The notes under the pieces were generated by a model. That model saw nothing but the letters and a program-made list of their open reading frames with translations, had not been told where the DNA came from and did not search any database. 64,000 nt of DNA. It comes from Begonia masoniana (taxonomy: Eukaryota; Streptophyta; Magnoliopsida; Cucurbitales; Begoniaceae). Both the position numbers and the translations under genes were made by a program. How positions within the stretch are numbered: the stretch's first letter is position 1; each line of letters opens with the position of its first letter. Location of the stretch: positions 28,615,511 to 28,679,510 of the forward strand of contig CM039509.1 in the NCBI GenBank assembly GCA_022432975.1, given 5' to 3'. Positions 22,294 through 32,074 of this stretch are shown here, piece by piece.

Positions 22294-23049
22294 AATCTAA
22301 CCCTAGAAATAATCTAAACCACCCTAGCTAAGGTTCAAACCATCAAATTAGGAAGAAAAACCAGCCAATGAACAAGATTTTCGGAGCTCTCCATTATGGT
22401 TTCCCACACCCTAACCCAATTCCACAAAAACTTAACCAAAATATCAAAAACTAAAACCCATTTAATTTTTACCTTGAAACCCTTGCAAATTTGATGAAGA
22501 ATAGAGAAGAGAGCTCAACTATGGAGGACTTAGGGCTTGGAAGAAAACCGTGGGAGAGAGGAGTGAAAGAGAAAGAAAAAAAACTAAACATTAAAACTCA
22601 ATTTTTCCCTCTTTTAAAATCTTCCACAAAATTTCTATTTTTTACACTTTCCCCACACTTTTCACTCTTCCTCCATCGTGAGTTCTCCCTCTTCTCACAA
22701 AAAACTTTTCTTCATTTCTATTGGTCACAATTTCCTTTGACTTTTCAAGCTTAACTTTTTTTTACTCTTCACTATTCTAAATCATTTATATTAAAACAAC
22801 TACTTCATTAAACAACCACCTTATCTTTTTATTTTCTCTCTAATTCTCTCTTTCCAATTTGATTGCTTTTAAATAAATTCAACTCCATAAACTTCTAACC
22901 ACTTAACTCTAGGGTTTCTTCTTGGGTTCCTATTCAAATTTCTCACTTTCCATTCCATGACTTAGGGAAACTCTAAATTAACATTAAATATTCATAATGT
23001 AACCTAGACAAAGGTTACGCATTTTATAGAATTTTTTCCGGGTGTTACA
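22294..23049 (-). repeat. LTR fragment, family D
   Basis: It ends ccgggtgttaca at 23049, an LTR terminus like those of the other families. The left part is missing. It contains an AG-rich stretch (22485-22570) and pyrimidine-rich sequence, with no coding motif and no detectable match to the other LTRs in the window apart from the terminus. Confidence 0.55.
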
Positions 23050-23966
23050 CGCTAAACAATTCATCATCAAATATCCTTAAACAATTTACTTTTCTATAGT
23101 GTAGGCCGGATCGGCCAAACAAGTCACGAAGACTTATCTCGCGTCCATAGCACACCGAGCTCCGTCCACGAGCGTTGTTCACCTAAATCAATCCATAGAA
23201 ACCATCATTACAATCGGGCCTAAAACATCAAATTCTAAAGACTAACGAAATCCCTAGCTAAAGGATATCTCCTAAAACTCTATTTCAACTTATTGAGGCA
23301 TTTCACCGAGCAATTTGCGCTCAAGAACATCCAGACCCTCAATAATGGGGTTTTTAAAACCTCCAACCACCAAAACTTCAACAACCTCCATAAACCAACA
23401 AACTTCCACCAATATCCATAAATATGCCCAGTAAAGTCATAAATAGGGCAACCCTAGCCGTTTCTAATGTAAGCCGTCTAATTTGACAAAAACCTAAATG
23501 AAAATTTAACTATTTAACAACCCGAAAACTGGAATAAATCTTCCAAAAACATAGAACCTTACCTAGGGAGTGTTTTCAGAGAAGAAACATGAAGAACCGA
23601 GTCGTCGGAGGAGAAGCTTCGTCGCCGGAAGAGAGAACCGCAAGAGAGAGGAGAAGAAAAGTCGCCTGGAGGGTGAGTATCATAGAATGAAATCGTGAAG
23701 TGTTGAGAGGGAGGGGAAATGTGATTTTTATTAAAATTTGGCTTGTCAAATTACCATATCGCCCCTCCATTTGATTTTCTATTTGTTTCGTTACTTATTT
23801 CGTTATTTAGCTAACGATTTGCTTTCTCCAAATATTTCTTATTTCTCCTAAAATCCATATAATTCATAAGGGTTCTATTAAAACTCTCCGTTCTCAAAAC
23901 GAGCTTATTTCACTTATTTACAAAAATGTCATTACATAATGAACTTCTAAAATCCCGTAAAACCGG
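23050..23966 (-). repeat. LTR fragment E1 (family E/F)
   Basis: It matches 28379-29308 throughout (cgctaaacaattcatca, gtgtaggccggatcggcc, tcaacaacctc, aaatcccgtaaaac.gggtgt). The left part is absent where it meets D; the last four bases merge into the next TGTAACGACCCC. Splice-like block 1 lies at 23138-23182, but its donor is mutated (AT for GT). Confidence 0.8.
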
Positions 23967-24380
23967 GTGTAACGACCCCGGTCAAGGCGTAATTAATAAA
24001 CTTCCTTAAACCATAAATATTAATCCTTCTATCTATACATCTTTATATATGTATATATATATATATCCCTTATTATTTTTTTTTCTTTGACAGAACTCGG
24101 GACAACACTATAACTGAAAAAGCTTAATTCTTTCAAAACTTGCCTTCGTCTTAGCCTATCCAAGACTTCGTCTCAGCCTATCCAAGACTTCGTCTCTAGC
24201 ATATCGACCACGAACCATTTTGTTTCTACTATAAAAGTTAAAACAATAACTCTAAGAAACAAAAGCAAGGAAATAAAATAAAATGTACTTACAGTTGAAG
24301 AAGGATGTTCGCGTAGTGGCTTGTGTAGTCGAGCAGTCTACAAAAACGATTTTAAAACCCGGGGGCTCGGATACCATAAT
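23967..24380 (-). other. LTR scrap plus leader and gag start of family F
   Basis: TGTAACGACCCCGG opens a short LTR scrap with an (at)n run near 24045-24067. From about 24150 the minus strand is the 5' internal region of F: PBS-like TGGTATCCGAGC (24365-24376), the intron-like interval 24239-24292 (ACT then GTAAGTAC, TTAAC, TTTTATAG), and a gag ATG at 24228 (MVRGRY). After about 25 codons gag is lost. Three copies of the phrase agacttcgtct near 24170-24200 are a small duplication. Confidence 0.65.
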
Positions 24381-24573
24381 TGTAACGACCCTTAAACCTA
24401 TCCCTTAATTTTTTGTAAAATTTTTTCGATTTGTGCCTTGAGTAAACTTGACTTCTGAAATATTTAGGGTAATTGAAATTGTTTGAAAATAATTTAAATA
24501 AAACAATATAAATATCAGAATCAATTCTGTCGATCACCAGGGCAAAGAGGGCATTTTGCCCATAAAAACATTA

Positions 24574-24850
24574 GCCGATCGATCGGCTGTCGCAATTTTG
24601 TGCCAGGCGATCGATCGCCTGATCGATCGCCCCTGAGAAATCACAATTCAGCCGATCGATCGCACATGCAGGCGATCGATTGGCACACACTCTGGAAAAT
24701 TCAGAGTGTTGCCACACTTCTTGCCGATCGATCGCCCTCCCAGGCGATGGATCGGCAACCGCTCTGGAATAACCAGAGCGGATGCCATTGTGGCACCGAT
24801 CAATCGCCCCTACTGGCGATCGATCGACATACTCTCTGGAATCCGAATTC
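24574..24850. repeat. Palindromic gatcgatc cluster in LTR F
   Basis: Seven or more blocks built on CGATCGATCG: gccgatcgatcggc, ggcgatcgatcgcc, cgatcgatcgcc and similar, separated by 30-60 bp containing ctctggaat/attcagag mirrored pieces. Each core is a perfect palindrome. It starts 190 bp from the LTR end. By-eye composition is GC-rich against AT-rich flanks. Confidence 0.88.
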
Positions 24851-25245
24851 CAGAAAGCTTGCCTCCTCCTTTCCTTCACGCCTTATACACACACACTTTA
24901 CCAATTTCCTTCCCTACACTCATCCTTTCATCAATTTATCTCTCAACACAACTCATAACAAACACTATAACATAAAATCATTTATAATCTCACTCATTTC
25001 TATAAATACGACTCAAAGCGTTTAAAATAAAGTAAATTTCCTGAAAATGAACTGCGTGGTTTTGTTTAAAAACTAAGCAAAATCCCTACGAAATTCAACA
25101 ACCAAACAATTTCAGTAAATGCCAAAACATCACCGTATACCCTATTCAGTACCAAGCACCCTATCATGTGCTTTATATACCATTTTCCATATCAATACCT
25201 ATTAGCCCAAAATGACCCAAAATCCTCAAAATACCTAACCGTTAC

Positions 25246-25358
25246 CCCCCCACAGGTCAAAATGCCTCGACTGCTCAGCGCACTCCCACAGGCCACCCTC
25301 AATTAACCTGCTCATGCGTCAGGTGGAGGAATATCATCCTCACCTGTTTTGAAGTCAC
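25246..25358 (-). promoter_or_regulatory. Splice-like block 2 in LTR F
   Basis: The minus strand has ATGGTGTAG then GTGACTTCA; the 113-nt block includes AACAG then GTGAGGATG. The distal edge is GGGG then GTAACGG, a weaker donor than in A. Confidence 0.45.
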
Positions 25359-26739
25359 CTACACCATGGAAATAACTTATGAGCTAAAGGGCTAAGTAAA
25401 TCCTCGTAAATGCAATGCGTGCCATGCGTATGTGGTTCATAAAATCATGCATCCATTTTCATTCTTTAGTTACATATCATGGACGTTACTGGGGGTTTAC
25501 TCTCACTAGATGGAGAGGGCACATCTGGCGATTAGATAGCCCTTTCCATCTACCGGGGAAAAAACATGCTCCTCTTCTCAGAACAGCCATGTCTGAACCC
25601 CACCCCGACATGACCGTAATTATATACATTCATATCTTTCATTAGTCATTTCTTTTTATGAAAACGTATGCGGAAATTCATTTTTTGTGATAGTTCCTAA
25701 AACATGATGCATGAGCATGGATTTGTGCAATAAAGCAAGGAAAGCATAAACAATACATAGAACCTAACGAAAACATTCTAACATAACGATTATGTAATAT
25801 CCGGCTCGTACGGATTTTTAAGAATACTATTATTATATTATTGGATGGCATTTTTGTAAATACGTCAAATCAAGTCCGTTTTTCAAAAAGAAAGCGTCGT
25901 TACGATCCTAACGAATAATTGGAATTTTAAAGAAATTTTGAGAATTTTTGGATTTTAGACGTTATATTCTGAGTAAATACGCTTCTCGTAATGTAAAGGA
26001 CGTTTTAGTAAAAATAGTAAATGAAGTCCGAATCGCGAACGGACAGTTTTAATAAATCCCTGGCAATGAATAGGAGTTATTGGCAAAATATGGAACTTTC
26101 GAGAATCCGAATTGTTAGCCGATTAACAAGACGAAGGATGAAACAAGAGCTAAGGGCATTTTGGTAATCTGCCAACCCAATTTCATAAAATCACAAGTCT
26201 TCCTTCTCTCCCTCACTTTCTCCCTTCTTCTCTGTTTCACGAAAACGACAGAGAACCCTTCCTTCACGAAAAGCTCTCGGCCGACGGCGATTTCTCGACG
26301 ATCCGACCTCCGTTCCTCCTCCGTTCTTCGTGATTTCTCCTCCAATCGCAATCCTAGGTATGGATCTATGATTCTATAGCGTTAGTTTTCAATTCTCGGA
26401 TCGTTTTAAAGTTAGGGTTTTGTTAGGGTTTTATTAGAAATCGAGATTTAGGGTTCGTAATTAATAGGTTAGCTGTAATAAGGTATATATTGGACGTATT
26501 TGACGTTATTGGACGAAGTTAAATCAATTTGTGAAAATGTTAAAAAGTTAGAGATTTTCGGGTTTTTGAGGAAAAACTCGTTAATTGAAGTTTTGGATTA
26601 TCAAGCATTAATTGACGTTATAAACGCTTCGATTACCTAAGTTAAGAATTTAGAGAAGATTCTTTAGTTAAGGTTTCGTTGAATTTGGACGTTTAGAAGT
26701 TTAAATTCGTTTTAACGATAAACGCTTTGAATTGCTTAG

Positions 26740-26784
26740 GTGAACGACTCCCGTGGAAGAAGCTTGAGATTCAGCACGCTCAAG
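26740..26784 (+). promoter_or_regulatory. Splice-like block 1 in LTR G
   Basis: Plus strand: TTGCTTAG before GTGAACGACTC, CTCAAG before GTAAGTTC, 45 nt. Clearest plus-strand example of the shared block. Confidence 0.55.
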
Positions 26785-27389
26785 GTAAGTTCTCGTGACT
26801 TACTCTGACCGATTGGTCTACACCGTACTTCGATTTAGCGTCGAGGATCTTGGAGGATTGATTGTTTTAACTGCTTTGGTTGGGTAGTTAGGTTTAAACG
26901 TCTTGTAGGTTATTTCATTTACAGTCTTGATGGTACGCATGCTTGTTTGTTTACTTTTATATTGAACTGTTCATGCATCACGTATTTTAACTTGGCATGA
27001 AAACGAATTTCCGCACTGCACGATGTTTTCTGAAAACCATGTGGCCCAGAAATTGGGGGCTCTTGATCTATCGTGCGGGCCGATTAAGGGTCTGGCCGAT
27101 ACCACATCTCATGTACTGTAATTAATGAATGTAATCTGTTATCTGGTCACGCGAGGTGGGGCTCAGGCACGGCTGTACGTGTTGTAAGCGTGTACCCCCC
27201 TCCTCTAACCGCACGGGGTAGTCCGACCGTCAGGATGGACCCTCTTCGGTTAGGGGGATGAGATCTCGGTGATATACTGTCTGCGACGCTCTGTTATGCA
27301 TGATTTCTGAACTCCATATGCACTGCACGCATCTGCATTTACGTAGAATTTACTGAGCCTGTTAGCTCATAGGTGTCTGTATGGTGTAG

Positions 27390-27520
27390 GTGACATTTTA
27401 GGTGACATCGAGCCAGGTGAGGACGAGGTTCCTCCTCCCGAAGTCTGATGCAGTTGATGGAGAATGACCCGTGGGAGTGTGCTGAGCAGTCAGCGCGTTT
27501 TGAAACGTGGGGATGTCGGT
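27390..27520 (+). promoter_or_regulatory. Splice-like block 2 in LTR G
   Basis: ATGGTGTAG before GTGACATTTTAG, later GAGCCAG/GTGAGGAC, and GTCGGT before GTAAGTATT at the far edge; 131 nt. The phrase gggagtgtgctgagcagtc inside is shared with A and F. Confidence 0.5.
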
Positions 27521-27904
27521 GTAAGTATTTTGTGGGATTTAATGGATGACACGTATGTATAGACGAACATGTTTGAATATGGTTAGATGTTAGGTTTATA
27601 TTTGATGTTTTAAACGTTTTTAGAAACCTGTTTATAATCGGTGTTTTGGTAGTTTTTACTGGAACTGCTTGGAATTTGAAACAGGAGGATTAGACAACTT
27701 TTAAACGTATCCATGCAGTTCGTTTTTAAGAAGTTTTATTGCGTTTAAAATATCGTGTTATTTGAGGAATTGTTGCTCTCTAGAATCGGATTCCAGAGAG
27801 CAGATCAGATTGTGGTTTTGCTCTCTGGAGTTCCAGAGAGCACTTGGAAAAAAATGGCATAAGAGAAGTAATGAAGAGAAAGAGTGATGGCGATCGAAGG
27901 CAAT

Positions 27905-28135
27905 GGTGGATCGCTGCACAGAGTGTGCAGCGATCGATCTCTGCAAGCTGCAGAGATCGATCGCTGCATGCTGTGTGATCGCTGCACAAAGTGTGCAGCG
28001 ATCGATCTCTGCAGCATGCATAGATCGATCGCTGCATGCTGCCCAGCATGCAGAGATCGATCGCTGCATGCTGCCCAGCATGCAGCGATCAGGCGCTGCA
28101 TGCTGCAGCGTCTGGTCGCTGCCCTCTGCTTCTGG
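27905..28135. repeat. Dense hairpin cluster in LTR G
   Basis: About 230 bp composed of interlocking self-complementary blocks: gcagcgatcgatc / gatcgatcgctgc, tctgcaagctgcaga, gctgcatgctg, catgctgcccagcatg. Nearly every base can pair locally. Flanked by ctctctagaatcggattcca and ctctggagttccagag inverted pieces at 27775-27840. Confidence 0.92.
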
Positions 28136-28472
28136 GCTGGACAATTTTGCCCTCCTGATTGTTTTAATCGAATTTAGTTTCGAAATCAATTTTTAATTAA
28201 TTAGTTTTTAATTGTTTTATTAACAATTTCATGTTTGTTTTAAATGGTTTTTCAAACAACACTGACGATTTAAATTCCGATTCAGTTTCCGCTTAAAGTG
28301 TAAAATAAAATGAAAAATTTATACGGGTAAATGGGTACAGTATTAGGGGTGTTACAGATTATCCTAGACTACCCATCGAACCTACGCTAAACAATTCATC
28401 ACCAAATATCCACAAACAATTTACTCTTCTATGGTGTAGGCCGGATCGGCCAAACAAATCACGAAGACTTAC

Positions 28473-28516
28473 CTCCGTCCGTAGCACACTGAGCTCCATC
28501 CACGATCGTTGTTCAC
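28473..28516 (-). promoter_or_regulatory. Splice-like block 1 in LTR F
   Basis: 44 nt: ATTTAG before GTGAACAACG, GACGGAG before GTAAGTC on the minus strand. Confidence 0.5.
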
Positions 28517-29308
28517 CTAAATCAATCCATAGAAACCATCATTAAAATCGGGCCTAGAACATCAAATTCTAAAGACTAACGAAGTCCTAGCTAAAGGATA
28601 TCTCCTAAAACTCTATTTCAACTTATTGAGGCATTTCACCAAGCAATTTGTGCTGAAGAACATCCAAACCCCCATTAATGGGGTTTTTAAAACCTCCAAC
28701 CACCAAAACTTCAACAACCTCAATTAAACAAACAAACTTCCACTAATACCTATAAATACGCCCATTAAAGTCATAAATAGGGCAACACTAGCCGTTTCTA
28801 ATGTAACCAGTCTAATTTGACAAAAAACTAAACAAAACCCTAACCGTTTAACAACTCGAAAACTGGAATAAATCTTTGAAAACCGTAGAACCTTACCTAG
28901 GGTGTGTTTTCGGAGAAGAAACGTGAAGAATCGAGTCACCGGAGGAGAAGCTTCGTCGCCGAAAGAGAGAACCGCGAGAGAGAGAAGAAGAAAAGTCGCC
29001 TGGAGGGTGAGTTTCGCAGAATGAAATCGTGAAGTGTTGAGAGGGAGGGGAAATGTGATTTTTATTAAAATTTAGCTTGTCAAATTACCATATCGCTGAT
29101 CCATTTGATTTTCTATTTGTTTCGTTACTTTTTTCGTTATTTAGCTAACGATTCGTTTTTTTAAAAATTTTCTTATTTATCTTAAAATTCATATAAATCA
29201 TAAAGGTTCTATTAAAGCTCTCCATTCTCAAAACAAGCATATTTCACTTATTTACAAAAATGTCATTACATAATGAACTTCTAAAATCCCGTAAAACTGG
29301 GTGTTACA

Positions 29309-29673
29309 TGAATAGCTTTCGTTCCACTCTTCTTCCCTCTCTTTACAAGTAGGATACACGAAGAAAGTGGCCAAAACCTGTTCCATTTATTGCTAATCTT
29401 CCTTGGAAGATTATTATGCCGAGAGCTTACAAAAGATTGCTCATCGGACAGCATCTGGCGTTCTTTACATAACTTTTGATTTTCTCATTTTTTGGACCTG
29501 AAACTTTAAGGAAATATTGTTGACACATTCGTTGAATTTGGATTTTGTTTGGTCGATCAAATATGTGCTCATTTCAGAGGCATTCTCAGCCTAGCCGAGT
29601 TGTTGTTTCTTATCATTGATTAATCTTGTTGTTTGTTTGTAGAACACGAGCCATTGTAGGTGGAATCATGTCA
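29309..29673. other. Unassigned single-copy-looking stretch
   Basis: 365 bp with no LTR match in the window. It contains gtttgtttgtag at 29632-29643, which looks like an intron 3' end, directly before aacacgagccattg and the psbC-like frame. No recognised protein. It may be organelle-derived or nuclear flank of the plastid insert. Confidence 0.35.
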
Positions 29674-30390
29674 GGAGGGCATGTATGGTTAGGTTCCATT
29701 TGTATACTTGGTGGAATATGGCATATCTTAACTAGACCCTTTGCATGGTCTCGCCGCGCACTTGTATGGTCTGGAAAAGCTTACTTGTCTTATAGATTAG
29801 GTGCTTTATCCATTTTTGGTTTTATGGCTTGTTGCTTTGTCTGGTTCAATAATACTGCTTATCCTAGTGAGTTTTACGACCTTACTGGACCAAAAGCTTC
29901 TCAAGCTCAAGCATTTACTATTCTAGTTAGAGACCAATGTCTTGGGGCTAATGTAAGATCCGCTCAAGGACCTACTAGTTTAGGTAAATATCTAATGCGT
30001 TCTTCGACCCGAGAAGTTATCTTTGGAGGAGAGACTATGCGTTTTTGGGATCTGCGTGCTCCTTGGTTAGAACCACTAAGGGGTCCTAATGGTTTGGACT
30101 TGAGTAGGCTGAAAAATGATATACAAGCTTGGCAAGAACGGCATTCTGCGGAATATATTACCCATGCTCTGTTAGGTTCTTTAAATTCCGTGGGTGGCGT
30201 AGCTACTGAAATTAATGCAGTCAATTATGTCTCGCCTAGTTCTTTAGCTACTTCTGATTTTGTTCTAGGATTCTTTCTATTTGTAGGTCATTTATGGCAT
30301 GAAGGAAGGGCTCGTGCAGCTACTACAGGATTTGAAAAAGGAATTGATCGTGATTTTGAACCTGTGCTTTCTATGACTCCTCTTAACTGA
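29674..30390 (+). pseudogene. psbC: psbC (photosystem II CP43) 3' fragment, plastid-derived
   Basis: About 238 codons of CP43, the chlorophyll-binding core antenna protein of photosystem II, from [11 protein letters not shown] to the natural C-terminus [11 protein letters not shown] and stop. Recognisable landmarks are [46 protein letters not shown] and [12 protein letters not shown]. The full protein has about 470 residues, so the first half is missing. The frame has no stop, but there are many missense changes against the conserved plastid protein as I recall it (for example SGKAYLSYR for [17 protein letters not shown] for GPTGPEAS), mostly G to A or C to T, and one codon appears missing near ATSDF. 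In plastid genomes psbC lies head-to-head with trnS-UGA, found here at 45903-45985 beyond element H. A transferred non-functional copy. Confidence 0.93.
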
Positions 30391-30554
30391 AAGAATAAAT
30401 CCAATGCTTGAAGTAAAAAAAAATTTATACATATTAGGTTGGACAGAACGGATCAGATTGTATTTAATAAATATTCCTTTGTCCTTTCTTTTCAACTCAT
30501 TTCTATAAAATTTCTTTTTTTATGTTTTGGCTCGGCTAGGTGGGATAGCCGAGC
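30391..30554 (+). other. Plastid psbC-trnS spacer, left half, with target duplication cgagc
   Basis: The sequence after the psbC stop, ending in the stem-loop ggctcggctaggtgggatagccgagc. The last five bases cgagc (30550-30554) recur at 45827-45831 after element H, where the spacer resumes with cattccctttt. Confidence 0.85.
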
Positions 30555-30952
30555 TGTAACAACCTGAGTCTCCCAAACCCGATTGTTACCCATGTCATAG
30601 GACTGAACTAAGAAATTTACAGAAAATTCTACCTTTAATCCTCGATTATACAGCGGAAAACTCAGTATGTAAACGACATTTGTATATAGACAAAACGTTA
30701 AGACTTTTGACTGAGGGACTTGAAAATCAAAGGACATCTACCGATCGCAAACGACAAAACTTTCTTCCCGCATCTGCCGATCGCAAAACGACAAAACATA
30801 ATTCCCACTTCTACCGATAGTATTAAACAACGACAGCTACCGATTGTCACGTGCAACAAACTTGACTCATTAAACTTCTTCCGATAGAAATAAACAACAT
30901 CTACCGATAGAAATAGACAACATCTACCGATCACAAAACGATAAGACATTAT

Positions 30953-32060
30953 TGATATGCCCATGGTCCCGATCCATCGTGCACAAGTCAAGAGGTATGT
31001 AATTAATTATTTATTTTATCTATCTAATGAACTTGTGGAATTTTGTAGGTAAGTGGATTCTCAAGGCTTGGAAAGAATTAATGAAGAGGGAATTTGTTTT
31101 CCTTAAATTCAAATTGTGTAAATGAGCCTTGTATTTAATTTATATATTTTTAGGAAACTTTAGTTTTATTTAAAACTCGTTATTTGGCAAACTTTAGCCT
31201 TTTAGAATGCATGTTTGTAATGGTCTTTAAAGGGGATGCTAAACCAAGGCGAACCAAGGAGAGAACCGGCTGAACCGAAAAGAACAAAGGGCTGAATTGG
31301 ACTGAACCAAGGTAAACATGGCTGAACCGAACTAAACCAAGGAGCAAAGGAGTGAACCAGCCCTTAGAAGCTCGCTGCCCAGTGAACTGGACCGCGCATT
31401 CTGCAGAAGCCTCCAACGGCTATAAACGGGCAAATCGCAGCGCTCCTCCTTCAGCTTTTTCTTCCTCCTCTCTTCCCGATTCCTCTTCTCCTTCTGTATT
31501 TAAGCTTCATTTCACTTCTGTAAAACATTAGCCAGTTGAATGAATATTTGGAAATTTAAAGAAGAATTTTTCTTCTTGTTCGGAGCGATCTCCGCGAGCG
31601 ACAGAGAGAGTTTCTCTCGGTGCTTCATCGGCGCGCAGCGCCTGGATGAAGCCCCCGATTGTACCCCGAGCTTGTGGCTGCTAGGGGGTGTTCTTAGTCC
31701 TTCCCTTCTTCTTCCAAGCCATGGAAGCGAGGAGAAAGGGCGAACGCCATAGTTCCCGCCGCCGAGAACTTCTTCGCTGGCAACGAAGGAATTCTGTCAC
31801 CCGAAAACGCCGAGTCGTTATGGGGTCATTTTTGGGCCTTCATTTTACTCCTCCATCATTTCCGCACCGTTCTGAGCAGCACCCACCTCCGCAAGCGTTC
31901 GGTAACGCCCTCTTCCCTTCTCGCCATCATCCCTGTTATTTCTTTGTTTTTTTGTCTGTTTAGCGTCTGTTTTGGGGTGTCTTCGAGCACCGATCGTTGT
32001 TTCGTTTTTGTTGTCTTCCGCAAGCGTTTTCTAACCCCATTGCAGGCCCGTAGACTATCA
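30953..32060 (+). repeat. 5' LTR of K
   Basis: TGATATGCCC to GACTATCA, 1,108 bp. It holds TATAAA at 31421, a likely leader with several ATGs, and an 80-codon frame from 31721 in a strong start context (gccATGGaa), present also in the 3' LTR. Confidence 0.93.
31421..31426 (+). promoter_or_regulatory. TATA box in LTR of K
   Basis: cggcTATAAACGGG, 468 bp from the LTR start, repeated at the same offset in the 3' LTR (36886-36891). It is preceded by an AG-rich stretch with repeated gaaccaagg/gaaccg phrases (31250-31350) and followed by pyrimidine-rich sequence, as in plant LTR promoters. Confidence 0.65.
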
Positions 32061-32062
32061 AG

Positions 32063-32074
32063 TGGTATCAGAGC
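32063..32074 (+). other. Primer binding site of K
   Basis: TGGTATCAGAGC two bases after the 5' LTR; initiator tRNA-Met type. Confidence 0.92.

Larger units (their letters stand above)
25793..28356 (+). mobile_element. Solo LTR G, complete, target duplication gatta
   Basis: 2,564 bp, TGTAATATCC to GGTGTTACA, flanked by gatta at 25788-25792 and 28357-28361. It is the only long LTR of this group on the plus strand. It arose by recombination between the two LTRs of a former element. Read forward it holds, in order: a pyrimidine-rich stretch (26200-26345), donor-like CCTAG/GTATGG (26358), block 1 (26740-26784), block 2 (27390-27520) and a palindromic cluster (27905-28135) about 220 bp from the end. 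Confidence 0.9.
24381..29308 (-). repeat. LTR of family F, split by solo LTR G
   Basis: It starts TGTAACGACCC next to the PBS-like site and ends ctgggtgttaca at 29308. With G (25793-28356) and one duplication copy removed, the LTR is 2,359 bp, like A and H. Sequence on both sides of G is continuous with the ancestral stretch at 1480-1530. Flank at 29309 (tgaat) has no partner visible on the left because the element is truncated there. Confidence 0.85.

Noticed and set aside
24600..25025. Repeated cgatcgatcg/agatcgatcgctgc blocks in F and G as CRISPR
   Set aside because: Units are palindromic, irregular in spacing and inside LTRs of a plant element; no spacer pattern.
27758..28196. Overlapping frames of C/R/S-rich peptides on both strands over the hairpin cluster of G
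   Set aside because: They result from the palindromic sequence, which reads similarly on both strands.
31721..31963. 80-codon frame with strong start context in the LTR of K as a gene
   Set aside because: Low-complexity RS/PP-rich peptide without a known domain. Conservation in both LTRs follows from LTR identity. It may act as an upstream frame but cannot be supported as a gene.
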